DNA of 64,000 nt from CAWGHZ01 sp963775315 (GTDB lineage Bacteria > Pseudomonadota > Alphaproteobacteria > MPNO01 > DASWLB01): positions 1,922,001 through 1,986,000 of the forward strand of contig CAVZIN010000007.1 of NCBI GenBank assembly GCA_963775315.1, in the 5' to 3' direction. Shown here in pieces: positions 1 through 8,410 of the stretch. Made by a program: the position numbers and the translations under genes. Under the pieces are notes generated by a model. That model was not told the DNA's origin. It worked only from the letters and a program-made list of their open reading frames with translations, and made no database searches. Every line of letters starts with the position of its first letter. Positions within the stretch are counted from its first letter, which is position 1.

Positions 1-1205
1 CAGGAAAAGGCGATGCTGAGCCCGACGACGATGGTCGGCGTCAGGATCAGCAGGAAAGCCGTGTGGCGGATGCCGTCGCCGATCAGCCCCCACGGCAGGC
101 GGTGGAAGTTGGCGAGCGAAACGTAGTCGAGCGCGGCGAGCGAGGGCGGGCGGAAGAACGAGAGGAGCGAGGACCAAGCAAGCGCCAGGATCGGGATGCC
201 CTGCCCCAGGAACAGATAGAGCCCGAGCAGCCCCCAGGCGAGCCACACGCCGCGCCCGAGCTTCACGAGGCGCGGGCGGTAGCCCTTGCCCGTCACCACC
301 TGGAAGCGGGCCGCGTTGCGCTGGATGCGCGTGTACCAGACGCTCATCGCCACCGCGAGCGGCACCATCACCGCGCCGAGCGCGGCGGCGGCGCCGTAGC
401 GCGGCAGGTCGGTGTCCGGGTTCACGTAGAAATAGATCTGGGTCGAGAAGGTGAAGATGCGTCGCGACCAGCCGATGATCGCCGGCACGTCGAACGCCGC
501 GAACCCGATGATGAAGGAATAGAGCATCGCCGCCGCGACGCCCGGCCAGATCAACGGCAGGGTGACGCGCAGGAAGGTCTGGCGATAGCTTGCCCCGGCC
601 GCGTAGGACGCCTCCTCCAGCGCCGGGTCCATCATGCGGAAGAGCGCCGCCGTCATGACGAAGGTCAGCGGCGCGAGCGCCAGCCCCTCGACCCACCCCA
701 TCCCGGTGATCGAGGCGATGTCGAACGGCGGGCTGGTCAGCCCGAACAGATCCATCGCCCAGCGGTTGAGGATGCCGATGCGGGGCTGCATCAGGAAGAT
801 CCAGCCCATCGCCACGGTGAAGCCGGGGATCAGCAGCCCGGTGGTCATGACAGTGAACAGCGCCGTCTTGCCCGGCAGGTCGGTGCGCTCGGCGAGCCAT
901 GCCATCGGGATGCCGAAGGCGCAGGCCACCAGCACCGCGACGGAGGAGAATTCCAGCGTGTTGACCAGCACGATGTAGGTCTGCCGGTCGCCGAACACGC
1001 GAAGGTAGTTGGCGAGGCTCGCTTGGCGCTGGGGCGTGCCCGGCAGGCCGGTGTAGAAGCTGAGCCAGATCACCGCGACGGCGAGGCCGAACACGACCAG
1101 GCTAGTCGCGGCGGCGATGCCGATCATCGTGCCCGGCATCAGGTCGCGCTCGCTGCGTGCGCCGCGCGCGCCCCCCGACGGACGCGCGGCCGTCAGCCCG
1201 GCCAT
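1..1205 (-). CDS. ABC transporter permease, FbpB/ThiP-like double permease (partial)
   Basis: Inner-membrane permease of a binding-protein-dependent ABC importer of the ferric iron/thiamine/phosphonate type. The start at 1205 opens with a charged N-terminus followed by a first membrane segment (about residues 23-48). A first permease half follows, containing the cytoplasmic EAA loop that contacts the ATPase (EEASYAAGASYRQTFLRVTL region, about residues 205-225). A second half begins after about residue 320 and is cut by the window edge, so no stop codon is seen. The gene lies 78 bp downstream of the binding-protein gene at 1284-2393 on the same strand and is presumably co-transcribed. The family normally has about 550 residues with two BPD_transp_1 domains, so roughly 400 residues are visible. 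The ATPase should lie just outside the window. The substrate cannot be told from sequence. Confidence 0.9.
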   Translation of the reverse strand, partial: MAGLTAARPSGGARGARSERDLMPGTMIGIAAATSLVVFGLAVAVIWLSFYTGLPGTPQRQASLANYLRVFGDRQTYIVLVNTLEFSSVAVLVACAFGIPMAWLAERTDLPGKTALFTVMTTGLLIPGFTVAMGWIFLMQPRIGILNRWAMDLFGLTSPPFDIASITGMGWVEGLALAPLTFVMTAALFRMMDPALEEASYAAGASYRQTFLRVTLPLIWPGVAAAMLYSFIIGFAAFDVPAIIGWSRRIFTFSTQIYFYVNPDTDLPRYGAAAALGAVMVPLAVAMSVWYTRIQRNAARFQVVTGKGYRPRLVKLGRGVWLAWGLLGLYLFLGQGIPILALAWSSLLSFFRPPSLAALDYVSLANFHRLPWGLIGDGIRHTAFLLILTPTIVVGLSIAFS

Positions 1206-1228
1206 GGCGGGGCGCTGCGATGAACCTT

Positions 1229-1256
1229 CCCTCTCCGCCCAGGGCGGCGGAGAGGG
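1229..1256 (-). terminator. Intra-operon hairpin between binding-protein and permease genes
   Basis: Perfect 11-base arms (ccctctccgcc at 1229-1239 and ggcggagaggg at 1246-1256) enclose a 6-base loop. There is no U-tract, so this is more likely an mRNA-stabilising or attenuating hairpin than a strong terminator. Such hairpins are common after solute-binding-protein genes, where they allow more binding protein than permease to be made. That role is inferred from position only. Confidence 0.45.
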
Positions 1257-1283
1257 ATGCGATCGGCGATCATGCGTGCCGCT

Positions 1284-2393
1284 CTACTTCTTCTGGCTTG
1301 CGCGCAGCGCCTTGACCATCGGACCCTTGGCCTTGTCCATCTCGGGATGGGCGTTCAGGTAGGCGATGGTGATGTCGAGGAACTTCGCGCCCTCCTTCTC
1401 GTACTTGGCGGCGAAGTTGTGATCCGGCGCGTCGGGCAGCGTATCGAGATCCACGAGCCAGGTCTTGCGGATCAGCTTCTGGCCTTCACTCGTCATCGAG
1501 AACGCGACGTAGAGCGCCGCCGCGGCCTTGTTGACGGCATTCTTGGGCACGCCGAAATACCAGAACCGGCGCTGCGCGGCGTCGAGCATAATCGCGTGCG
1601 CGACGGGCGCGCCCTTCATGCGCCACTCGTCGGCCTGCTGCGGGCTGCAATCCATCACCAGTGCGGCGTATTCGCCGGTGGCGATTCGCTCGCCGTCGCC
1701 GCAGCGGAGCAGACCCGAAAGCTGACCCGACAGCTTCTTGATGTAGTCGATGGACTTCTCCGGCCCCCACCGATCGTTGGAGGAGATCGCCTCGAATCCC
1801 GCGGCATAGACGGTGGACGCGATCTTGCCCTTCCAGAACGGCTTCAGGAAATCGGTCAGCCGCTTCGGCGTCTCGTTCTTCGGCACGAGCTGGGTGTTAT
1901 AGGTCACGCCCGGGAAGCCCGTCGCGAACCGCACCGCCTGGTTGCCTTCCTCCGTGACGTCGGCGGTGATGCGGCCGGGCAGGATCTTCTGCCAGTCGTA
2001 GGGGATCAGGTCGTGGCGCGAGGTCAGCACCTGGGCGAACGGGCCCGGCCCGATATAGATGTCGGTCGAGGCCGGCTGCTTCGCCGCGATCTCCGAAGCG
2101 AGCTTGTGCGCCGTCGCCGCCATCGAAGCGCCGGGGGCATAGTGGATCGCGATGTTCGTGCCGAACATCGCGTTGATTTCCTTCTGGAACAGCTTCTGGC
2201 CTTCGGCGCCGTTGAACACGTCCTGCGACCAGGTGACGTTGAGCTGGCCTTCCTTGTTGGCTTCGGCGACAAGCTTCTTGAGCTCGGGGCTCATTTCGGC
2301 GGCGGAGACGGGCGCGGCGGCGAGGGCGAGCACGGCGCCCGCCGCCAGCGCAAGGGCGAGCTTCGAGGTCTGCGAGACGTGTCCCAACGGCAT
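1284..2393 (-). CDS. ABC transporter periplasmic substrate-binding protein (ferric iron type family)
   Basis: A 369-residue extracellular solute-binding protein. Residues 1 to about 32 form a clear Sec signal peptide: a lysine near residue 11, then a long Ala/Leu core, ending APVSAA before the mature EMSPELKK. The mature part has the two-lobe type II binding-protein character of the Fe(3+)/spermidine/thiamine group (VTWSQDVFNGAEGQ start, later DIYIGPG and WKGKIA). It delivers a solute to the permease encoded just downstream at 1-1205. The start at 2393 is preceded by a GGGAGCAG-type ribosome site. It is divergent from mtnP with about 160 bp between the start codons, which should hold both promoters. 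Iron, an organophosphonate or another small anion are all possible substrates, and no ligand residues could be assigned with confidence. Confidence 0.88.
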   Translation of the reverse strand: MPLGHVSQTSKLALALAAGAVLALAAAPVSAAEMSPELKKLVAEANKEGQLNVTWSQDVFNGAEGQKLFQKEINAMFGTNIAIHYAPGASMAATAHKLASEIAAKQPASTDIYIGPGPFAQVLTSRHDLIPYDWQKILPGRITADVTEEGNQAVRFATGFPGVTYNTQLVPKNETPKRLTDFLKPFWKGKIASTVYAAGFEAISSNDRWGPEKSIDYIKKLSGQLSGLLRCGDGERIATGEYAALVMDCSPQQADEWRMKGAPVAHAIMLDAAQRRFWYFGVPKNAVNKAAAALYVAFSMTSEGQKLIRKTWLVDLDTLPDAPDHNFAAKYEKEGAKFLDITIAYLNAHPEMDKAKGPMVKALRASQKK

Positions 2394-2556
2394 GATCTGC
2401 TCCCTGTGGTCGGCGGTTATCTGTTGTTGGGCCAGAGCCTAGCAGACGGGGACGACGCGTCAAACCGGATTGGCGGGCGAACCGTCCCCGTGCCCTTGAT
2501 TGCCGGCGCGGATGAGGCGACATTGCGCCCCATCGGCGAACGATCGGGGCAGGCAC

Positions 2557-3450
2557 ATGGCGCAACCGGGCACGCCGCCCGTGATCGGCATCATCGGCGG
2601 CAGCGGCGTCTACGAGATCGACGGGCTGGCGAACACGCGCTGGGAGAAGGTGAACACGCCGTTCGGCGCGCCGTCCGACGCGCTGCTGTTCGGCGAGCTG
2701 GAGGGTCAGAAGCTGGTCTTCCTGCCGCGCCACGGCCGCGGCCACCGCGTGCCTCCGTCGGAGCTCAACTTCCGTGCCAACATCGATGCGCTGAAGCGGG
2801 CGGGCTGCACCGAGATCGTGTCGGTGAGCGCGGTCGGCTCGCTCCGCGCCGAGCTGTCGCCGGGCACGTTCGTCATCATCGACCAGTTCATCGACCGCAC
2901 GTTCGCCCGCAAGAAATCGTTCTTCGAGACCGGGCTGGTCGCCCACGTCTCGATGGCCGATCCGGTCTGCCCGCGCCTCGGCGATGCGATCGAGGCGGGC
3001 GCGCGCGAGCTGGGGCTGCGTGCCGTCCGCGGCGGGACCTACGTGGTGATGGAGGGGCCGCAATTCTCGACCCGCGCCGAGTCCGAACTCTACCGGAGCT
3101 GGGGCTGCGACGTGATCGGCATGACCAACATGCCGGAGGCCAAGCTCGCCCGCGAGGCGGAGATGTGCTACGCGACCATCGCCATGGTCACCGACTACGA
3201 TTGCTGGCACCCGCATGACGCGGCGGTGACGGTGGAGGCGGTGATCGCCGTGCTGCTCGAGAATGCCGAGCACGCGCGCTCGCTGGTGAAGTCGGTGGCG
3301 CCCCGCCTGCACGGCCGCACCGGCTCCTGCTCCGCCGGCTGCCACACCGCCCTCGAGAACGCCATCATCACCGCGCCGGACGCGCGCGACCCCGGCATCG
3401 CCGGCCGGCTCGATGCCGTCGCCGGCCGGGTGCTGGGCGGGAAGGCATGA
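2557..3450 (+). CDS. mtnP: S-methyl-5'-thioadenosine phosphorylase
   Basis: Phosphorolyses 5'-methylthioadenosine (and often 5'-deoxyadenosine) to adenine and the 1-phosphorylated pentose, the first step of thiomethyl salvage. The 297-residue protein has the PNP/MTAP family landmarks in order: GIIGGSGVYE near the N-terminus, the phosphate-binding PRHGRGH, the substrate-pocket EGPQFSTRAE, and GMTNMPEAKLAREAE typical of MTA phosphorylases. The ATG at 2557 is chosen over an in-frame start at 2500. It sits behind a purine-rich GGGGCAGG sequence and the protein then begins like its family. It is followed by mtnA after about 100 bp and then by the aldolase/dehydrogenase fusion, which gives a three-step pathway. 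The length is normal and no odd residues were seen. Confidence 0.95.
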   Translation: MAQPGTPPVIGIIGGSGVYEIDGLANTRWEKVNTPFGAPSDALLFGELEGQKLVFLPRHGRGHRVPPSELNFRANIDALKRAGCTEIVSVSAVGSLRAELSPGTFVIIDQFIDRTFARKKSFFETGLVAHVSMADPVCPRLGDAIEAGARELGLRAVRGGTYVVMEGPQFSTRAESELYRSWGCDVIGMTNMPEAKLAREAEMCYATIAMVTDYDCWHPHDAAVTVEAVIAVLLENAEHARSLVKSVAPRLHGRTGSCSAGCHTALENAIITAPDARDPGIAGRLDAVAGRVLGGKA

Positions 3451-3473
3451 CGCGGAAAGCGAATGCCCGAGGC

Positions 3474-3520
3474 CCCCTCACCCTGTCCCTCTCCCGGCGA
3501 GAGAAGGACAGGGTGAGGGG
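3474..3520. repeat. Intergenic palindrome between mtnP and mtnA
   Basis: A long hairpin. A perfect 15-base outer stem (cccctcaccctgtcc at 3474-3488 against 3506-3520) continues, after a two-base bulge, into a 5-base inner stem (ctctc at 3489-3493 with gagag at 3499-3503). The CCCTCACCCT...AGGGTGAGGG sequence resembles the dispersed palindromic repeats common in GC-rich proteobacteria. There is no U-run, so it is unlikely to be a terminator. It may modulate the amount of mtnA message relative to mtnP. Confidence 0.65.
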
Positions 3521-3553
3521 TGAGGTTGCCGAAATGAAGGCTCGGAGCATCGG

Positions 3554-4657
3554 ATGAAGGTCGGCGGCGCCCATACCCGCACCATCTGGCCGAACGGCGA
3601 CGGCACGGTCGAGATCATCGACCAGACCCGCCTGCCGCACGCCTTCGTCACCGCACGGCTCGCCACCATGGCGGACGCGGCGCACGCCATCCGCGCGATG
3701 CTGGTGCGCGGCGCCCCGCTGATCGGCGCGACGGCGGCCTACGGGCTCGCCCTCGCCATGGAACGCGACCCCTCGGACGCCGCGCTCGAACAGGCGGCCG
3801 CGACGCTGCTGGCGACCCGCCCGACGGCGGTGAATCTGCGCTGGGCGCTCGACGACATGACGCGGACCCTGCGCCCGCTCGCGCCCGCGGACCGGGCCGC
3901 GGCGGCGTGGGCGCGCGCGGCGGCGATCTGCGACGAGGACGTGGCGCTCTGCGAATCCATCGGCACGCACGGGGCGGCGCTGATCCGCGCGGCCTGGGAC
4001 AAGGCCGGCCGCACGCGTCCCGTGAACGTGCTGACCCATTGCAACGCCGGCTGGCTCGCCACGGTCGACTGGGGCACCGCCCTCGCGCCGATCTACAAGG
4101 CCCACGATGACGGCGTGCCGGTCCATGTCTGGGTGGACGAGACGCGGCCGCGCAACCAGGGCGCCTCCCTCACCGCGTGGGAGCTTTTGAACCACGGCGT
4201 GCCGCACCACGTGATCGTCGACAACGCGGGCGGGCACCTGATGCAGCGTGGCGAGGTCGACCTCTGCATCGTCGGGACCGACCGCACGACGGCGGCGGGC
4301 GACGTCGCCAACAAGATCGGCACGTACCTGAAGGCGCTGGCGGCCAAGGACAACGGCGTCCCGTTCTATGTCGCCCTGCCCGGCCCGACCATCGATTGGA
4401 CGATCGAGGACGGGCGCGCGATCCCGATCGAGGAGCGCGCGGCGACCGAGGTGACGCGCATCGCCGGCCGCACCGATGACGGGCGGATCGCGACCGTCCT
4501 GGTGACGCCCGAGGGAAGCCCCGCCGCCAACCCCGCCTTCGACGTGACGCCGGCCAGGCTGGTGACGGCTTTGGTCACCGAGCGCGGCGTCTGCCCGGCC
4601 ACGCGCGAGGGGCTGGCCGGCCTCTACCCCGACTTCGCCAAGCGGAAATCCGCCTGA
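3554..4657 (+). CDS. mtnA: S-methyl-5-thioribose-1-phosphate isomerase
   Basis: Isomerises methylthioribose-1-phosphate (and 5-deoxyribose-1-phosphate) to the ribulose-1-phosphate form, the second step after MtnP. The 367-residue protein belongs to the MtnA/eIF-2B alpha-like family. It shows RGAPLIGATAAYG near residue 55, the catalytic cysteine C163 in THCNAGWLAT, and the catalytic aspartate D243 in IVGTDRTTAAGDVANKIGT. WVDETRPRNQG and PFYVALPGPTIDW are further family motifs. The ATG at 3554 lies shortly after the intergenic palindrome. The stop overlaps the start of the next gene as TGATG, which implies translational coupling to the aldolase/dehydrogenase. No downstream mtnB, mtnC or mtnD (the oxygen-dependent route) is visible in this window. 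Confidence 0.95.
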   Translation: MKVGGAHTRTIWPNGDGTVEIIDQTRLPHAFVTARLATMADAAHAIRAMLVRGAPLIGATAAYGLALAMERDPSDAALEQAAATLLATRPTAVNLRWALDDMTRTLRPLAPADRAAAAWARAAAICDEDVALCESIGTHGAALIRAAWDKAGRTRPVNVLTHCNAGWLATVDWGTALAPIYKAHDDGVPVHVWVDETRPRNQGASLTAWELLNHGVPHHVIVDNAGGHLMQRGEVDLCIVGTDRTTAAGDVANKIGTYLKALAAKDNGVPFYVALPGPTIDWTIEDGRAIPIEERAATEVTRIAGRTDDGRIATVLVTPEGSPAANPAFDVTPARLVTALVTERGVCPATREGLAGLYPDFAKRKSA

Positions 4658-6681
4658 TGGAGTCGCGCTGGTCGGACGCGGACGCGCGGGAGGCGGTCGA
4701 TGCCTACGCCGCCAAGGGCGTTGGCGAGGAGCTCGCGCTTCGCGTCTACACCTCGCGTCTTCTCGGCCGCGACCGGCGCCTCGTGCTGCACGGCGGCGGC
4801 AACACCTCGGTCAAAACGACCGCGACCGACCTGCTGGGCGAGGAAATCGAGGTGCTTTGGGTCAAGGGCTCGGGCTGGGAGCTTTCCGACATCGAGCCGC
4901 CGGGCCTGCCCGCGGTGCGCCTCGCGCCGCTCGGCCGGCTGCTCGCGCTCGACGCGCTCTCCGACGAGGACATGGTCGATTACGTGCGCGGCAATCTGAT
5001 GGATTCGTCCGCGCCCAACCCCTCGGTCGAGACGCTGCTGCACGCCTTCCTGCCGCACAAGTTCGTCGACCACACCCATGCCGACGCGGTGCTCGCGATC
5101 ACCGACCGGGCGGACGGCGCCGACGTGGCGGGCGAGCTGTTCGGCAGGCGCCTCGCCCTCGTCCCCTACATCATGCCGGGCTTCGCGCTTGCGAAATCCT
5201 GCGCCGAGATCTACGCGGCGAACCCGGAGGTCGAGGGGCTGGTGCTGCTGAAGCACGGCATCTTCACCTTCGGCGCAACCGCGCGCGAATCCTACCAGCG
5301 GATGATCGCGGCGGTCAGCCTGGCGGAACGGCATCTGGCGACCAAGCCGCCGCGCGGCTTCGCCCAGGCGGCCCGGCCGAACGACGTCGCGGCGCCGCAC
5401 GCCGTGGCGCCGGTCGTCCGCGGCCTGGTCGCGAGCCCGCCGGCCGAGCCGGGCGGGGAGCCGAAGCGGGTCATCCTCTGCCACCGCGCCACGCCCGCCA
5501 TTCTCGATTATGTCGGCGGGGCGGAGCTCGCGCGCTACGGCCGGGCCGGGCCGGTAACGCCCGACCACGTGATCCGCACCAAGCCATGGCCGCTGGTCCT
5601 GCCGGCGCCGCGCGCCTCCGACCTGGCCGCCTTCCGCGCCGCGGCCGAAACCGCAATCGCCGAATACGTCTCGTCCTACCGCGCCTATTTCGAGCGCAAC
5701 AACGCGGTGCAGCAAACACCCAGGATCGCGCTTGACCCGATGCCGCTGGTCGTTCTGGTGCCGGGCGTCGGGCTTTATGGCGTCGGCAAGTCGGCGAAGG
5801 ATGCCGCCATCGCCGCCGACCTCGCCGAGACGACCATCGGCGTCGTGACGGCGACCGAGGCGCATGCGAATTTCGAGTCGATTCCCGAGCGCGACGTGTT
5901 CGACATGGAATACTGGTCGCTCGAGCAGGCGAAACTCGGCAAGGCGGCGGAGAAGCCGCTCGCCCGCCATGTCGCCGTGGTGACGGGCGGCGCGTCCGGC
6001 ATCGGGCGCGCGACGGCACGGGCGCTGGCGGCCGAGGGGGCCGAGGTCGCGGTGCTGGACCTGAACGCCGCGAACGGCGCCATCGAATGCGACGTGACCG
6101 ACGCGGAATCGGTCCGCCGCGCCTTCCGCGAGGTTGTCGTGCGCCACGGCGGCGTCGACATCGTGGTGTCGAACGCCGGCGCCGCCTGGCAAGGCCGCAT
6201 CGGCGAGGTGGACGAGCCATTGCTGCGCCAGAGCTTCGAGCTCAATTTCTGGGGACACCAGCGCGTCGCCCAGGCGGCCGTCGCGACAATGCGCGCCCAG
6301 AAGACCGGCGGCTGCCTGCTGTTCAACGTGTCGAAGCAGGCGCTCAACCCGGGCCCCGATTTCGGGCCCTACGGGCTTCCCAAGGCCGCGACGTTCGCGC
6401 TGATGCGCCAGTACGCCATCGACCACGGCCGGGACGGCATCCGCGCCAACGCGGTCAACGCCGACCGCATCCGGACCGGCCTGCTGACGGACGGGATGAT
6501 CGCCGCCCGGTCCAGGGCGCGCGGACTTTCCGAGCATGACTACATGTCGGGCAACCTGCTGGGGCGCGAGGTGACGGCCGGCGACGTGGCGCGCGCCTTC
6601 GTCTCGCTCGCGCTCGCCCGCGCCACCACCGGCGCGGTCGTCACGGTCGATGGCGGCAACATCGCCGCCGCGCCGCGCTGA
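4657..6681 (+). CDS. Fused class II aldolase / short-chain dehydrogenase
   Basis: A 674-residue two-domain enzyme. Residues 1 to about 425 are a class II (zinc) aldolase of the fuculose/rhamnulose-1-phosphate type. They carry the phosphate-binding GGGNTSVK near residue 46, an acid/base glutamate E125, and metal ligands H139, H141 and H200. Residues from about 435 are a short-chain dehydrogenase with the nucleotide loop TGGASGIG at 443-450, SNAGAAW, and the catalytic pair Y572/K576 in YGLPK. Databases usually label such fusions rhamnulose-1-phosphate aldolase/alcohol dehydrogenase. Here the gene overlaps mtnA by one base. The inferred job is therefore cleavage of methylthioribulose-1-phosphate (or 5-deoxyribulose-1-phosphate) to dihydroxyacetone phosphate and an aldehyde, which the second domain then reduces or oxidises. 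Both active sites look intact. The substrate assignment rests on context only. Confidence 0.88.
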   Translation: MESRWSDADAREAVDAYAAKGVGEELALRVYTSRLLGRDRRLVLHGGGNTSVKTTATDLLGEEIEVLWVKGSGWELSDIEPPGLPAVRLAPLGRLLALDALSDEDMVDYVRGNLMDSSAPNPSVETLLHAFLPHKFVDHTHADAVLAITDRADGADVAGELFGRRLALVPYIMPGFALAKSCAEIYAANPEVEGLVLLKHGIFTFGATARESYQRMIAAVSLAERHLATKPPRGFAQAARPNDVAAPHAVAPVVRGLVASPPAEPGGEPKRVILCHRATPAILDYVGGAELARYGRAGPVTPDHVIRTKPWPLVLPAPRASDLAAFRAAAETAIAEYVSSYRAYFERNNAVQQTPRIALDPMPLVVLVPGVGLYGVGKSAKDAAIAADLAETTIGVVTATEAHANFESIPERDVFDMEYWSLEQAKLGKAAEKPLARHVAVVTGGASGIGRATARALAAEGAEVAVLDLNAANGAIECDVTDAESVRRAFREVVVRHGGVDIVVSNAGAAWQGRIGEVDEPLLRQSFELNFWGHQRVAQAAVATMRAQKTGGCLLFNVSKQALNPGPDFGPYGLPKAATFALMRQYAIDHGRDGIRANAVNADRIRTGLLTDGMIAARSRARGLSEHDYMSGNLLGREVTAGDVARAFVSLALARATTGAVVTVDGGNIAAAPR

Positions 6682-6699
6682 AAGGGGCACACGCGCCGC

Positions 6700-7380
6700 A
6701 TGATCCTGGAATCCAACGTCGCGCGGCTTTCCGAGGAATGCCGTCCCCTCGCCCGCGTGCTCGACGTCGGCGGGTGGCATCGGCCGTTCCGCCTCGCCAC
6801 GCACGTGATCGACATCATGCCTCACGAGACGCGCTGCGGGTTCGACGCCATCGACCCGGAGAACGAGGAGCGCATCACCCCGGACAATTGGGTGATCCAG
6901 GACATCTGCCTCACCCCCTGGCCGTGGCCGGATAAGTTCTTCGACTACAGCGTGTGCTCGCACACGCTGGAGGACGTGCGCGACCCGGTGACCGTCTGCC
7001 GCGAGCTGGTGCGCGTGTCCAAGCGCGGCTACATCGAAGTTCCGTCCCGCGCACGCGAGATCTTCTGCAAATCGCGTTTCGCCCGCACCCGTATCGCGCT
7101 GGGCCGCGTGCCGGACATCGGGTTCACCCACCATCGCTGGTTCTGCGAGATCGCGGGCAACGAAGTCTCTTTCCAGCGCAAAGGGCTGGATTCGATCGCC
7201 CGGCCCGATTTCTACATCACGCGCGCCGAGCTGGGCCGCAAGATGACCGAGCCGGAATCCGGCATCTGCCTGTTCTGGGAAGGAAGCTTCGCCGCGCGCG
7301 AGGCGATTGTGCTGGACGACGCCCAGGCGGGCTACGCGCGGTTCAAGAAGGAGGCGCTGGCGCGGCTCAAGGGCCGGTAG
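6700..7380 (+). CDS. Class I SAM-dependent methyltransferase-like protein
   Basis: A 226-residue protein with a short Rossmann-type methyltransferase core. RVLDVGGWHRPF near residue 25 is the SAM-binding glycine loop, DIMPHETRCGFD follows, and FFDYSVCSHTLEDVRDP is typical of Methyltransf_11-like proteins. The C-terminal half (after about residue 115) is not recognised. It includes THHRWFCEIAGNEVSFQRK and a lysine/arginine-rich end. The gene starts 18 bp after the aldolase/dehydrogenase and ends before a strong hairpin, so it closes the salvage operon. A methyltransferase downstream of MTA recycling makes sense as a SAM user, but its acceptor is unknown. Some proteins of this shape act in glycan biosynthesis, so the link to salvage may be accidental. 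Confidence 0.75.
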   Translation: MILESNVARLSEECRPLARVLDVGGWHRPFRLATHVIDIMPHETRCGFDAIDPENEERITPDNWVIQDICLTPWPWPDKFFDYSVCSHTLEDVRDPVTVCRELVRVSKRGYIEVPSRAREIFCKSRFARTRIALGRVPDIGFTHHRWFCEIAGNEVSFQRKGLDSIARPDFYITRAELGRKMTEPESGICLFWEGSFAAREAIVLDDAQAGYARFKKEALARLKGR

Positions 7381-7410
7381 CGCCGCGGTGCACCGTTTGG
7401 ACCAAACGAC

Positions 7411-7434
7411 AAGGGCGGGCCGAGGCCCGCCCTT
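7411..7434. terminator. Bidirectional terminator-like hairpin
   Basis: Arms aagggcgggc (7411-7420) and gcccgccctt (7425-7434) form a perfect 10-bp GC-rich stem with a 4-base loop. It lies between two convergent genes, the methyltransferase ending at 7380 and the hydrolase ending at 7459. The A/T ends of the stem give a short T-run in each direction. Position and shape fit a shared terminator. Confidence 0.7.
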
Positions 7435-7458
7435 CCGCTTCGCCCGAAGGCGAAAGTC

Positions 7459-8151
7459 CTACGCCGCCGCGCGCTTGGGCGGGGTGAGGTTCGTGCCGAG
7501 GAACTCGAGGGCGCGCGCCTTCGAGGTCTTGGCCGCCTCCTCGTGGAAGCTGCCGCGCTCGTCGCAGGTGAAGCCGTGGCCGGCACCCGCATAGACGTAG
7601 ACCGGCAGTTCCGGATGGGCGGCCTTCACGGCGTCGATCTTCTCCATCGGGATCGACTGGTCGAGCGCACCGAAATGGAGCTGGACCGGGCACTTGGGCT
7701 TCAGGTCCTTGAACTCGGGCACCTGGCCGCCATAGAAGCTCACCCCGGCGGCGAAGCCTTCGAGGTCGCAGCAGGCCTTCCAAACCACCGAGCCGCCGAA
7801 GCAGTAGCCGATGATGCCGACCTTGCCGGCGCTCGCCAGCGCGTCGCGCGCCGCCGCCACGTCGGCGAGGATGCCGTCCCAGTTCAGCTTCTGGCGCAGT
7901 GCGACGCCCTTGCCGCGGTCCTCCTCGCCATAGCCGAGCTCGGCATCGCGCTCGGCGCGGTCGAACATCTGCGGCGCGATGCAGACATAGCCTTCCTTCG
8001 CATACTGGTCGGCGACGTTCCGGATGTGATGGTTGACGCCGAAAATCTCCTGGATCACGACGATGCCCCCCTTCGGGGTACCCGCCGGATCGGCCCGGTA
8101 CGCGCCGAGCTCGAAACCGTCCTTGGCCTTCAGCTTGATCTTTTGGCCCAT
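7459..8151 (-). CDS. Dienelactone hydrolase family protein
   Basis: An alpha/beta-hydrolase of the dienelactone hydrolase family (carboxymethylenebutenolidase-like), 230 residues. The catalytic triad can be read as C117 (GYCFGGS nucleophile elbow), D164 (FGALDQSIP) and H192 (GAGHGFTC). An early IQEIFGVN motif and the arginine in NHHIRNVADQYAKEG are typical of the family. The ATG at 8151 is chosen over an upstream in-frame start at 8220 because CCGAGGAGACGGC precedes it as a good ribosome site and the protein starts MGQKIKLKAKDGF. Relatives hydrolyse dienelactones in chloroaromatic or muconate breakdown, though many are general esterases. No aromatic-degradation genes adjoin it, so the substrate is open. 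It is likely monocistronic, ending at the 7411-7434 hairpin. Confidence 0.93.
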   Translation of the reverse strand: MGQKIKLKAKDGFELGAYRADPAGTPKGGIVVIQEIFGVNHHIRNVADQYAKEGYVCIAPQMFDRAERDAELGYGEEDRGKGVALRQKLNWDGILADVAAARDALASAGKVGIIGYCFGGSVVWKACCDLEGFAAGVSFYGGQVPEFKDLKPKCPVQLHFGALDQSIPMEKIDAVKAAHPELPVYVYAGAGHGFTCDERGSFHEEAAKTSKARALEFLGTNLTPPKRAAA

Positions 8152-8410
8152 TGCCGTCTCCTCGGGTTCTGAGGCGCCACCGCAGGCGGCGGGCGCCCGG
8201 TTGATTGCGGCTCGCCTCACGTTTTAGACGAGCCGCCGCCCCCTGGCAACGGATCGCGGGCCGCGAACCCCCCGGCCGACGCGTTCCCGCCCCGGGGCCG
8301 CGCCTCATGCGACACGCACAAACCGTCGGCTCCGCCATTGGTTTCGTGCTACTTTCCCACGGGAGGGGTTGCCGGCATAGGACGCCCGGCGGCTCCGGCG
8401 GGGAAGCGGG

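Noticed and set aside
63..1223. Long plus-strand reading frame rich in arginine, histidine and glutamate
   Set aside because: It is a shadow of the ABC permease on the other strand, with no family resemblance and repetitive composition typical of antisense GC-rich frames.
2446..2491. Inverted repeat acggggac ... gtccccgt between the ABC binding protein and mtnP, considered as a SAM riboswitch stem
   Set aside because: Only 8 paired bases with a 30-base loop, and none of the conserved SAM riboswitch core sequences could be found. It may be chance in GC-rich DNA.
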